In this document: positions 24,406 to 32,469 of the stretch, piece after piece
Position numbering within the stretch: position 1 is the stretch's first letter
How the letters are laid out: each line of letters begins with the position of its first letter
NCBI GenBank assembly: GCA_937862815.1
Contig: CALMED010000047.1
Coordinates: 32,970-96,969 of the forward strand
Direction of reading: 5' to 3'
Source: an uncultured Chitinophagaceae bacterium
Lineage (GTDB): Bacteria; Bacteroidota; Bacteroidia; Chitinophagales; Chitinophagaceae
Length of the DNA stretch: 64,000 nt
The notes under the pieces: model-generated
Database searches by the model: none
Told to the model about the DNA's origin: nothing
Seen by the model: only the letters and a program-made list of their open reading frames with translations
Position numbers and translations under genes: made by a program

Positions 24406-25704
24406 ATGCAAACGACCACCGCGGAACTCAACCGCTCTCTTGCTCCTGAGATCAAAGACGCCACCGAATTTGACCTGCACCTGAAAGGCTGCGACCGTTA
24501 CACGCTCGACAACGGCGTGGAGGTGGTGGCCATCAACGCCGGCACCCAGGAAGTAATGAGCCTCGAGTGGGTGTTCTATGCCGGCAACTGGTACGAGGAG
24601 CAGAACCTGGTGGCCGCCACCACCAACTTTCTGCTGAAGAACGGCACCTCCACCAAATCGGCCTTCGACATCAACGAACACTTCGAATACTACGGCGCCT
24701 TTCTCAACCGCAGCTGCTACAACGAAACCGCCACCATGAGCCTGCATACGCCCGTGCGGCACCTGCAGGCCCTGCTGCCGGTGGTGAGTGAGCTGCTCAC
24801 CGACGCCGTGTTCCCCGCTTCCGAACTGCAGATCTACCGGCAGAACGCGAAGCAGCGCCTGGCGGTTAACCTGAAGAAATGCGACTTTGTGGCCAGCCGC
24901 CTGATTGACGCCTACGTGTTTGGCGAACACCATCCCTACGGCACGTTCAGCCGCTTTGAAGACTACGACGCCCTGCAGGAAGAGCAACTGCGGGCCTACT
25001 ACGACCGTTTTTACCGCAACGGGCGCTGCATCATCTTTGCCGCGGGCCTCTTGCCGCAGGACCTGCCCCAGCTGCTGAACCAGGCCTTTGGGCAACTGCC
25101 CCTCAACCGCCTTCCCCTGCCCACCGTGGAACACCCCTTCACGCCGGCAACGGAAAAAAAATACCGCCTCGAAAACGACCCCAACGGGGTGCAGGGCGCC
25201 ATCCGGATGGCCCGGCCCTTCCCCACGCGTCACCACCCCGACTTTACGAAGGTGCAGGTGCTCAACGCCCTGTTTGGCGGGTTCTTCGGGTCGAGACTGA
25301 TGAGCAATATCCGCGAAGACAAAGGCTATACCTACGGCATCCACAGCTACATCCAGAACCACCTGCACGACTCGGCCTGGATGATCAGCACCGAAGCCGG
25401 CCGCGATGTATGCGAAGCCACCATCCAGGAAGTGTATTACGAAATGGAGCATCTCCGCGATGAACCCGTGGACGCGGAAGAGCTGCAACTGGTGCGCAAC
25501 TACCTCATCGGAAGCATCCTGGGCGACCTCGACGGTCCCTTCCAGGTGATCGCCCGCTGGAAAAACATCCTGCTCAACGGGCTCGACGTTTCCTATTTCC
25601 ACCGCTCGGTGCACGACATCAAAAACACCTCCGCCGAAGAGTTGCAGGCACTGGCAAACAAGTACCTGCAGCCCGATGCGTTTTATGAGTTGGTGGTGGT
25701 GTAA
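24406..25704 (+). CDS. M16 peptidase-like subunit lacking the zinc motif
   Basis: A 432-residue protein with the M16 fold (DNGVEVVAINAGTQEVMSLEWVFYAGNWYEE, LNALFGGFFGSRLMSNIREDKGYTYGIHS). Where the catalytic HxxEH should be, the sequence reads TNFLLKNGTS, so the zinc ligands are missing. The R/Y loop (SRLMSNIREDKGYTYGIH) that contacts substrate in M16 pairs is present. It is the likely non-catalytic partner of the upstream gene (gap 19 nt), like the paired bacterial M16 proteins. The start at 24406 overlaps nothing and follows the upstream stop. Confidence 0.88.
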   Translation: MQTTTAELNRSLAPEIKDATEFDLHLKGCDRYTLDNGVEVVAINAGTQEVMSLEWVFYAGNWYEEQNLVAATTNFLLKNGTSTKSAFDINEHFEYYGAFLNRSCYNETATMSLHTPVRHLQALLPVVSELLTDAVFPASELQIYRQNAKQRLAVNLKKCDFVASRLIDAYVFGEHHPYGTFSRFEDYDALQEEQLRAYYDRFYRNGRCIIFAAGLLPQDLPQLLNQAFGQLPLNRLPLPTVEHPFTPATEKKYRLENDPNGVQGAIRMARPFPTRHHPDFTKVQVLNALFGGFFGSRLMSNIREDKGYTYGIHSYIQNHLHDSAWMISTEAGRDVCEATIQEVYYEMEHLRDEPVDAEELQLVRNYLIGSILGDLDGPFQVIARWKNILLNGLDVSYFHRSVHDIKNTSAEELQALANKYLQPDAFYELVVV

Positions 25705-25724
25705 GGAAGTCGGTTTGAAACAAA

Positions 25725-26035
25725 TTTCTTTGGCGCAGAGAAAGGAGAAGCGGAGGCTTGAGCAGAGGCAATTCAAGGAGTGAATAGGGTTGCGTTCGGT
25801 TAGAGAACGTCCACTAAAAATAAGAACCGCCTCCCCCGGGGTCTCCTGCAAGGGACCCCGGGGTTTTAAGAAAAAGCCCTTCGCGCCGTTGTCTCCTTTG
25901 TTCCTTTGTGTGAAACCGCCGCGGGAAACCCTTAGCTCCGTTGCCTCCCTTGCGGCTTTGCGTGAAAAACCGATCCAACCTCACCCCGTTTCCCTCATTA
26001 TCCTGAAAGGTGTACCTTGCAGGGAACACTGTTGT
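25725..26035. repeat. Dispersed intergenic repeat, copy 1
   Basis: Fills most of the 333-bp gap after the M16 pair. It contains AGGAGTGAATAGGG, GTTAGAGAACG, a strong hairpin (CCCCGGGG arms at 25834-25841 and 25856-25863 around TCTCCTGCAAGGGAC), and CTTTGCGTGAAA-type motifs. Copy 3 at 32085-32469 carries the same parts in inverse orientation, in the same order. No protein-like frame is visible. Confidence 0.75.
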
Positions 26036-26037
26036 AC

Positions 26038-26406
26038 ATGAATTTTGTCATTAAAATACTCATCACCGCCGTCAACGCCTTCGCGTTGGCTTATCTCCTG
26101 CCGGGCATTCACATCCGTGATTTTTTAACCGCTATCATTGTGGCGTTTGTGCTGGCGCTGCTCGATGCGGTGGTGAAACCGGTGCTCATCCTGTTTACGC
26201 TGCCGGCCACCATCTTTACGCTGGGACTCTTCCTCTTTGTGATCAACGCCATCATCATCCTGATGGATGCCTACTTCGTGGGTGGCTTTGAAATTGATCC
26301 GCCCAAATTCTGGTACGCCCTGCTCTTCAGCATCCTGCTCTCCATCGTGAACTCGGTGGTGCACAAAATGGTGCTCAAGGGCGACCGGAAAAAGACGGAT
26401 TACTGA
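26038..26406 (+). CDS. Phage-holin-family (superfamily IV) membrane protein
   Basis: A 122-residue protein with four membrane helices: about 4-22, 29-47, 54-80 and 90-110. The pattern LAYLLPGIHIRDFLTAIIVAFVLALLDAVVKPVL followed by LPATIFTLGLFLFVINAIIILMDAYFV is the conserved signature of the mycobacterial-type 4-TM holin (superfamily IV). In chromosomal copies outside phage the role is unclear, and no phage genes lie nearby. The C-terminus (KGDRKKTDY) overlaps the opposite-strand gene by 7 nt. Confidence 0.9.
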   Translation: MNFVIKILITAVNAFALAYLLPGIHIRDFLTAIIVAFVLALLDAVVKPVLILFTLPATIFTLGLFLFVINAIIILMDAYFVGGFEIDPPKFWYALLFSILLSIVNSVVHKMVLKGDRKKTDY

Positions 26407-26729
26407 AGCAGGACCTTCACGCTGTAACGCTGCACCCGGTTTTCGAGGCTCACCTGGTGCAGGCCGCTTTTGTACTGCTCCAGCGGCAGCGCGAACTGGG
26501 TAAGCCGCTCGTCCACCAACGCCCCTTTTACCAGGTTGCCCTGCAGGTCAATGACCTTGAGTGCCGACCGGTTCTGGAGCGGGGGAAAGCTGAGAAGGAG
26601 CGTACGGCCTGTCTGCCGTACTTTGAGGGGGCTGTTTTGCGGGGGCGGGGTGGCGCTGCTCAAGGCAAAGAGGAATAAACAGGCCAGCACGCCCGACTTT
26701 ATAATCGAAATACGGTTTGTTTGGTTCAT
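26400..26729 (-). CDS. Short exported protein resembling a stand-alone sorting domain
   Basis: A 109-residue protein with signal peptide (about 1-26, ending SSA). The mature part has the beta strand pattern seen in type IX secretion C-terminal domains: RTLLLSFPP, ALKVIDLQGNLVKGALVDERLTQFALPLEQYKSGLHQVSLE, and YSVKVLLQ. Such domains normally sit at the end of large secreted proteins; here there is nothing before it. It may be a decayed end of a larger gene or a free-standing protein. The resemblance is structural, not a strong motif match. Confidence 0.62.
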   Translation of the reverse strand: MNQTNRISIIKSGVLACLFLFALSSATPPPQNSPLKVRQTGRTLLLSFPPLQNRSALKVIDLQGNLVKGALVDERLTQFALPLEQYKSGLHQVSLENRVQRYSVKVLLQ

Positions 26730-26747
26730 CAGGGGTAAATTTGGATA

Positions 26748-28757
26748 ATGGACTTCGACCGCAAAGATATATCCAATTCCGGACTGATAACGATCTACCG
26801 CTCGCTTTTATTACCCCGCCTCATCGAGGAGAAGATGCTTGTTTTGTTAAGACAAGGCAAAATCAGCAAGTGGTTCAGCGGCATCGGCCAGGAAGCCATC
26901 GCCGTAGGCGCCACGTTAGCCCTGCAGGAAGATGAATGGATCATGCCCCTGCACCGCAACCTGGGTGTGTTCACCACCCGCAACATGCCGCTGCACAAAC
27001 TGTTCATGCAATGGCAGGGCAACCAGGAAGGATACAGCAAGGGCCGCGAACGCAGCTTTCACTTCGGCAGCCGCGAACACCATGTGTGCGGCATGATCAG
27101 TCACCTCGGCCCCCAGCTGGCCATTGCCGATGGCGTGGCGTTGGCACACAAACTCCGAAAAGAAAATAAAGTCTCCCTGGCCTTTACCGGCGAGGGCGGC
27201 ACCAGCGAAGGCGATTTTCATGAGGCGCTCAACGTGGCCGCGGTATGGGACCTCCCCGTCATCTTTATCATTGAAAACAACGGCTACGGCCTCAGCACGC
27301 CCACGCAGGAACAGTACCGCTGCCGGCACCTGGTGGACCGGGCCCGTGGCTATGGCATGGAAGGTGTGCAGATTGACGGCAATAACATCCTCACGGTGCT
27401 GGATACGGTACAGGGTGTTCGGGACTACTGCATCCGGGAACAGCAACCCTACCTCATTGAATGCATGACATTCCGCATGCGGGGGCATGAAGAAGCCAGC
27501 GGCACAAAATATGTGCCCAAGCATTTGTTTGCAACCTGGGAGCAGAAAGACCCGGTGAAAAACTACGAGCAGTTTCTGCTGGGTGAAGGCGTCTTGCGGG
27601 AAGAAGACATCAACAACATCCGCGAACAAACGAAACAACACATTGAGCAGGAGCTGCTGATGGGGTTCAATGCCCGGCCCATTGAAGTGAATACGGCAAT
27701 GGAACTGGAAGACCTTTTCGCTCCTGCACCTGAACCACTGATTGCCCTGCAGAAAAAAGGAGAGGCGCTGGAAACGGCCGGAGTCATTCGGGGTCCGGAG
27801 AAACGTTTTATTGACGCCATCAAAGAAGCCCTGCAGCAAAGCATGGAGCGGAACCCGGAGCTGGTGCTGATGGGACAGGACATTGCCGAATACGGCGGTG
27901 CCTTCAAGATCACTGAAGGATTTGTTGAGCAATTTGGCCGGGAACGGGTGCGCAACACGCCCATCTGCGAAAGCGCCATTGTGGGTGCGGCGCTGGGATT
28001 GAGCCTCGAAGGCATGAAGGCGATGATGGAAATGCAGTTCGCCGATTTTGTGAGTGTGGGATTCAACCAGATTGTGAACAACCTGGCGAAAATCCACTAC
28101 CGGTGGGGACAGAACGCCGATGTGGTGATCCGCATGCCCACCGGCGCCGGCGTGGGAGCCGGACCCTTTCACAGCCAGAGTAACGAAGCCTGGTTCACCA
28201 AGGTACCCGGACTCAAAATCGTTTATCCCTCCACGCCCTTTGATGCCAAGGGATTGCTGATAGCGGCAATAGAAGACCCCAACCCGGTGCTGTTCTTTGA
28301 GCACAAGGCGCTTTACCGCAGCGTGAGCGGACAGGTGCCGGAAGAATTTTATTCTATTGAAATAGGCAAAGCCCGCCATGTACGCAGCGGCGATGAGCTG
28401 AGCATCATCACCTACGGCGCGGGCGTGCACTGGGCCCTGGCGTATGCAGACGGGCATCCGGAACTTTCCATAGATATCACCGACCTCCGCTCCCTCGCCC
28501 CGCTCGATTACGCTGCCATCCGGGCAGCCGTGCAACGTACGGGCCGGGTACTGGTGCTGCACGAAGACACGCTCATCAGCGGCATCGGCGGTGAAGTGGC
28601 GGCCTGGATAGCGGAGCATTGCTTTGAATGGCTCGATGCGCCGGTGATGCGCTGCGCATCGCTGGATACGCCCATTCCGTTCAATATGGAGCTCGAGCAG
28701 AACTTCCTCGCCAAAGCCCGGCTGCACGAAACAGTGATAATGCTGATGGAGTACTGA
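26748..28757 (+). CDS. 2-oxo acid dehydrogenase E1, fused alpha and beta subunits
   Basis: A 669-residue protein joining both E1 subunits. Residues 1-330 are the alpha part, with the thiamine diphosphate motif GEGGTSEGDFHEALNVAA (GDG-like region) and NNGYGLSTPT. Residues about 345-669 are the beta part: RFIDAIKEALQQSMERN, GQDIAEYGGAFKITEGF, RVRNTPICESAIVGAALG, and FEHKALYRS. Such fusions act in branched-chain or pyruvate dehydrogenase complexes; the substrate is not fixed by sequence alone. A perfect -7 box TAAATTTG ends 4 nt before the ATG. The stop codon overlaps the ATG of the archaemetzincin gene by one base. Confidence 0.93.
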   Translation: MDFDRKDISNSGLITIYRSLLLPRLIEEKMLVLLRQGKISKWFSGIGQEAIAVGATLALQEDEWIMPLHRNLGVFTTRNMPLHKLFMQWQGNQEGYSKGRERSFHFGSREHHVCGMISHLGPQLAIADGVALAHKLRKENKVSLAFTGEGGTSEGDFHEALNVAAVWDLPVIFIIENNGYGLSTPTQEQYRCRHLVDRARGYGMEGVQIDGNNILTVLDTVQGVRDYCIREQQPYLIECMTFRMRGHEEASGTKYVPKHLFATWEQKDPVKNYEQFLLGEGVLREEDINNIREQTKQHIEQELLMGFNARPIEVNTAMELEDLFAPAPEPLIALQKKGEALETAGVIRGPEKRFIDAIKEALQQSMERNPELVLMGQDIAEYGGAFKITEGFVEQFGRERVRNTPICESAIVGAALGLSLEGMKAMMEMQFADFVSVGFNQIVNNLAKIHYRWGQNADVVIRMPTGAGVGAGPFHSQSNEAWFTKVPGLKIVYPSTPFDAKGLLIAAIEDPNPVLFFEHKALYRSVSGQVPEEFYSIEIGKARHVRSGDELSIITYGAGVHWALAYADGHPELSIDITDLRSLAPLDYAAIRAAVQRTGRVLVLHEDTLISGIGGEVAAWIAEHCFEWLDAPVMRCASLDTPIPFNMELEQNFLAKARLHETVIMLMEY

Positions 28758-29380
28758 TGATGCGTATTGCATGTTTCATAGTAGTGCTGTTGCTGTCGTG
28801 CGGGGAAAACCAACAGCCAGCACAGCAGAAGCAACCGGCAACGGTCGCTCCGGTTACAAAACCGGTGGTCGTCTTACAACCGCTGCAACGATTTGACACC
28901 AGTACACTTCCTGCACTGGCCGATTCAATTGCCGCATTTTATCCGGTTACTGTACAGATTGCCCCGCTGAAGACCCTGCCGGAGCATATTTATTACAAAC
29001 CCCGCAACCGTTACCGGGCCGACCGGATCATCCACTGGCTGCGGCTAAATATGGCTGATTCGTTGCGGGTGGTTGTGGGGCTGACTTCACTCGATATCTC
29101 CAGTTCCCGGAAAGGGAATTATGATTACGGCATTATGGGATTGGGTTACAATCCGGGACACGCCTGCGTGGTATCTTCTTTCCGCCCGGCAAAAACAGCC
29201 AGGAATAAATCCCACCTGCAACAGCGGGTGTTCAAACTGGTGGTGCATGAACTGGGCCACAACTTCGGACTCCCGCACTGTCCCGATCCGGCGTGCATCA
29301 TGCGGGATGCGGAAGGAAAGATGACGCTCGATGAGGAATCGGGGTTGTGTGAGGCCTGCAAAAAGAAGCTGAAAATCTGA
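28757..29380 (+). CDS. Archaemetzincin-family zinc metalloprotease lipoprotein
   Basis: A 207-residue protein. The metzincin core is HELGHNFGLPHCPDPACIM (HExxHxxGxxH at 164-174), with Cys175, Cys180 and, after Met182, CEAC (198-201). This is the archaemetzincin signature (HExxHxxGxxxCx4CxM...CxxC); the last spacing is 15 rather than the usual 17. The N-terminus is a lipobox signal (LLLSC, Cys15), so it is predicted to be an exported lipoprotein. It starts at ATG 28757, overlapping the E1 stop (TGATG), indicating translational coupling. Pairing a protease lipoprotein with a dehydrogenase is odd and may be only positional. Confidence 0.9.
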   Translation: MMRIACFIVVLLLSCGENQQPAQQKQPATVAPVTKPVVVLQPLQRFDTSTLPALADSIAAFYPVTVQIAPLKTLPEHIYYKPRNRYRADRIIHWLRLNMADSLRVVVGLTSLDISSSRKGNYDYGIMGLGYNPGHACVVSSFRPAKTARNKSHLQQRVFKLVVHELGHNFGLPHCPDPACIMRDAEGKMTLDEESGLCEACKKKLKI

Positions 29381-29394
29381 AATGAGAGTTTGTG

Positions 29395-29600
29395 ATTTTT
29401 TGAACCACAAAAACGCTAAGGAAATCAAGTATTGAAGGAGTGAATGACGGAAGGATTGAATGAGGCTGCATTGGCCTATACGCTGCGACCGCAGCGGGAA
29501 AACCTTTGTGGCTTTGCGTGAAACCTGTCTCCGGCAGGCAGGCTCTGGCGCAGAGAAAAGAGAAAATGAGGTTAACGCAGAGGGAAAAGACACTCCAACC
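29395..29600. repeat. Dispersed intergenic repeat, copy 2
   Basis: Between the convergent archaemetzincin and aminotransferase genes. It shares with copies 1 and 3 the motifs AAGGAGTGAATGA, GGATTGAATGA, TTTGCGTGAAACCTG, CCGGCAGGCAGGCTCTGGCG and CGCAGAGAAA. The central CCCCGGGG hairpin of copies 1 and 3 is absent, so it is a shorter or partial copy. Confidence 0.7.
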
Positions 29601-29607
29601 TTACACC

Positions 29608-30444
29608 TTACCACTTCCCTACCCAATACCGCTGCTCCATTTCGACAAACCGCTGATACAGCAATTTTGTTGCTTCACCCACCGTACCGTTGCCGATGGA
29701 TTGACTGTTTACCGAAAGGATGGGTATCAGCCGTTTAGTGGTGCTGGTGACAAATGCTTCGGCCGCGTCCAGCAACTCGTATAATGAAACAGGTCTGCCT
29801 TCTACCGGCATAATTTCACGGGCAACCGATAAAACCTTCTCGCGGGTAATTCCGTTTAGAATATTTTCTGAAGGAGTTAGTAACGTACCTCCCTTGCTGA
29901 TCATAAACACATTGGAGCGGGGGAGTTCGCTGCACCATCCGTCATTCACAAACAGCACATCATCGGCACCTGCCGCTTTTACCATGGGCTGCAGCCACAC
30001 GCCTACCAGGTAGTTGATGCTTTTCACTTCCGGCAGTTCCCGTACATGTTCATGGGTGATGAGCCGGAAACCCGGATGCATGCTTTCCGGATCCTGCATG
30101 GTGAGCGGATGTTCCGTGATGAGCACACGTGGTGTACCCGGTGTATACATATCAGCGGAGCTTCCTCCCGTAACCGTGATGCGAATGCCGGAGCAGGAAA
30201 AGCGGTGCTGCTGCATCAGCAAACGGATCTGCTCCTTCCATTCCGCCCGGCTGTAGGGCAGTTCCAGGTGCAGGGAAGCTGCGGAACGTTCCAATCGGTC
30301 GAGGTGTTCATCCAAAAACAGCGGTATCCCGTTCTGTGTACGGAAAAAATCGAATACACCATAGCCGCGTTGTACCGACAGATCGTTGACTGGTACAACT
30401 GCCTGCTCGAGGGGAAGGAGGGTATGGTTGATGATGGCGTACAT
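29608..30444 (-). CDS. Class IV PLP-dependent aminotransferase
   Basis: A 278-residue fold-type IV enzyme. It has GYGVFDFFRT (about 27-36), FLDEHLDRL (about 43-51), the PLP-lysine motif PEVKSINYLVGV (Lys near 141), NDGWCSELPRSNVFMISKG (about 167-185) and NGITREKVLSVA (about 197-208). These define the branched-chain/D-amino-acid aminotransferase and aminodeoxychorismate lyase family; the Bacteroidota-type ELPRSNVF ordering fits but does not settle substrate. It is 7 nt downstream of a D-aminoacylase gene, so a D-amino acid aminotransferase is the favoured reading. Confidence 0.88.
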   Translation of the reverse strand: MYAIINHTLLPLEQAVVPVNDLSVQRGYGVFDFFRTQNGIPLFLDEHLDRLERSAASLHLELPYSRAEWKEQIRLLMQQHRFSCSGIRITVTGGSSADMYTPGTPRVLITEHPLTMQDPESMHPGFRLITHEHVRELPEVKSINYLVGVWLQPMVKAAGADDVLFVNDGWCSELPRSNVFMISKGGTLLTPSENILNGITREKVLSVAREIMPVEGRPVSLYELLDAAEAFVTSTTKRLIPILSVNSQSIGNGTVGEATKLLYQRFVEMEQRYWVGKW

Positions 30445-30451
30445 ACTTGTT

Positions 30452-32026
30452 TTATTGCTGATACCCCGGCCCCTTCAACGTAACGCCACCCCGCACACCA
30501 TTGTGCTTACCGTTTTCCAATGTCAGTTTTCCGTTCACCAGCACAAAGGAGAAGCCGGTTGAATATTGATGGGGTTGGTCAAAAGTGGACAAATCCTGTA
30601 CCGTTGCGGGGTCAAACACCACTATATCGGCTGCCATGCCTTCCCGCAGCAGGCCGCGGTCTTTCAGCTGAAATTTCTGTGCGGGCAGCGAGGTCATGCG
30701 GCGGATGGCCTCCTCCAGTGAGATCACTTTTTCTTCCCGTACATATTTGCCCAGTACCCGGGCATTGGTGCCATAACCCCGGGGATGCGGCACGCCGGCA
30801 CCGAAGATGCGGATACTGGCATCGCTGGCAAACATGTTGAAGGGATACTGCATGATGCGCTTCACGTCGGGCTCACTCATACCGTGAAACACCATGGAAG
30901 CACCGCCGTTGATCATCATTTCGATCACTGTTTCGGCTTCGGCTTTTGCCTTGTGCTTTCTTCCCTTGATGCGATTGACCTGTTCAATACTCCTGCCGTT
31001 CAGCGTGGTGTCGAACCGGTAGTAGGCCACTACGGGATAGCTGAAATGCTTCAGCTTTCGTTTCTTCAAGCGGTTTAGCATGTAATCAATAACATACTTT
31101 CTTACTTCGGGCCGCTGCAACCGTGCCACAATGGAGTCCTGTCCATCGGCCAGGATTTCATCGGGCAAGAGAGTGCTGAGTGAAGTGCTGCTGGCGGTAT
31201 ACGGATACTGGTCAATGGTTACATCCAGTCCTTCTTTCCGTGCCGCTTCAATCAACGCGATGGTTATGCGGCTGCGGCCCCAGTTCTGCTGTCCGCTGAC
31301 TTTGAAATGCGAAATCTCCACGGGCATGCGGTTCACCCGGCTGATGTGGATGGCTTCGTTGATGGCAGGTACCACACTGTCGGCCTCGTTACGGATATGA
31401 CTGGCATAAACACCGTTGTACCGGGCCGCTCCTGCTGCGAGCTGCACCACTTCCTCCGTTTTGGCATAGGTGCCGGGAATGTAAATGAGCCCGGTGGAGA
31501 AGCCTACGGCACCGTCTTTCATGCCCTGCTCCACCAACTGCACCATGCGCTGCAGTTCGGCCGCATCAGGGTCCCGCATGGCACGACCCAGCACAGCCCG
31601 GCGCACATCGTTGTGGCCGATGAGAGCAGCCACGTTGACGGACAGACGGATGCTGTCGAGATACCGGAAATAACGCCCCATGTCCACCTGCGAGGAACCG
31701 CAGTTGCCAGTGATGACGGTGGTAACACCATCGTAGATAAAATTGGCGGCTTCGGGGTGGCGGGCTTCTTCGCCCTCGATATGCGTGTGCACATCAATAA
31801 AACCCGGCGCCACGATCTGTCCGTTGGCGTCAATGATTTTGGTGGCAGACTGCCGGTTCAGTTTACCGATGGCGGCAATCTTTCCGTCCTTTACCGCCAG
31901 GTCGGCATAATACCAGCTGTTGCCGGTGCCGTCGAGGATTTTTCCGTTGATGATGATGATATCATATGCCTGCTGTGCATTGGAGGATAAGGACAAAAGC
32001 AGTAACGGTAACAAAAGCCATTTCAT
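30452..32026 (-). CDS. Exported N-acyl-D-amino-acid deacylase (amidohydrolase)
   Basis: A 524-residue metal-dependent amidohydrolase with signal peptide (1-18, ending SNAQ). Zinc-site features: GFIDVHTHIEGEE (His80, His82), TGNCGSS (Cys109, a bridging-ligand Cys typical of D-aminoacylases), GTYAKTEEV, and DASIRIFGAGVPHPRGYGTNARVLGKYV near 395-425, the catalytic Asp/HPR block. It removes acyl groups from N-acyl-D-amino acids. It leads a two-gene unit with the class IV aminotransferase (gap 7 nt), consistent with D-amino acid recovery. A GAAAGTTA box (TAACTTTC on the coding strand) is just 4 nt before the ATG. Confidence 0.9.
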   Translation of the reverse strand: MKWLLLPLLLLSLSSNAQQAYDIIIINGKILDGTGNSWYYADLAVKDGKIAAIGKLNRQSATKIIDANGQIVAPGFIDVHTHIEGEEARHPEAANFIYDGVTTVITGNCGSSQVDMGRYFRYLDSIRLSVNVAALIGHNDVRRAVLGRAMRDPDAAELQRMVQLVEQGMKDGAVGFSTGLIYIPGTYAKTEEVVQLAAGAARYNGVYASHIRNEADSVVPAINEAIHISRVNRMPVEISHFKVSGQQNWGRSRITIALIEAARKEGLDVTIDQYPYTASSTSLSTLLPDEILADGQDSIVARLQRPEVRKYVIDYMLNRLKKRKLKHFSYPVVAYYRFDTTLNGRSIEQVNRIKGRKHKAKAEAETVIEMMINGGASMVFHGMSEPDVKRIMQYPFNMFASDASIRIFGAGVPHPRGYGTNARVLGKYVREEKVISLEEAIRRMTSLPAQKFQLKDRGLLREGMAADIVVFDPATVQDLSTFDQPHQYSTGFSFVLVNGKLTLENGKHNGVRGGVTLKGPGYQQ

Positions 32027-32084
32027 GGGGGAAAGTTATGAGTTATAAGTTTTTCAGTCATACGTAAAAGACGAACGCTACCCT

Positions 32085-32469
32085 ATTAAACCCTGGTTTC
32101 ACGCAAAGCGGCAACGGATACAAAGGACGCAACGTTTCTTAAACCCCGGGGTCCCTTGCAGGAGACCCCAGGGGGGCGGAATTTATTGCAAATGCCCGTT
32201 CTCTAAAACGAACGTACCCCTATTCACTCCCTTAATCCTTGTTTGCCCCCCTCTGCGCAAACCTCCGCTTCTCCCTGCTCTGCGCCAGAGCCTGCCTGCC
32301 GGAGGCAGGTTTCACGCAAAGCTGCAAAGGAGGCAACGGCGCAAAGGTGAAGGGACCCCATTCAATCCTTCATTCACTCACTCATTCAATCCTTGCTTTT
32401 GCTAAGATATTTTACTACCGGCATTCACTCCAGGAGGATTCGACGCCATTCATTCACTCACTCATTCAC
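32085..32469. repeat. Dispersed intergenic repeat, copy 3, with ATTCACTC tandem end
   Basis: Fills most of a 443-bp gap. It is a largely inverted version of copy 1: TTTCACGCAAAGC, AACCCCGGGGTCCCTTGCAG/GAGACCCC hairpin (about 32144-32172), TTCTCTAAAACGAACG and CCCTATTCACTCCC. It then adds a copy of the TTTCACGCAAAGCTGCAAAGG block, and tandem ATTCACTC/ATTCATTC units (about 32440-32485) that run into the stop codon of the penicillin acylase gene. No open frame looks like a protein. Confidence 0.75.

Noticed and set aside
23139..24464. 441-residue minus-strand open frame
   Set aside because: Antisense to the catalytic M16 gene; the plus-strand gene has an intact zinc motif.
24373..25851. 492-residue minus-strand open frame
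   Set aside because: Antisense to the M16-like subunit gene, no signal or motif.
26038..26406. Prophage remnant suggested by the holin-like gene
   Set aside because: No integrase, terminase, capsid or lysin genes nearby; this family is common on chromosomes.
26916..28772. Long 618-residue open frame on the minus strand
   Set aside because: It lies entirely antisense to the fused E1 gene and has no family motif; the GC-rich codon pattern leaves the opposite frame open.
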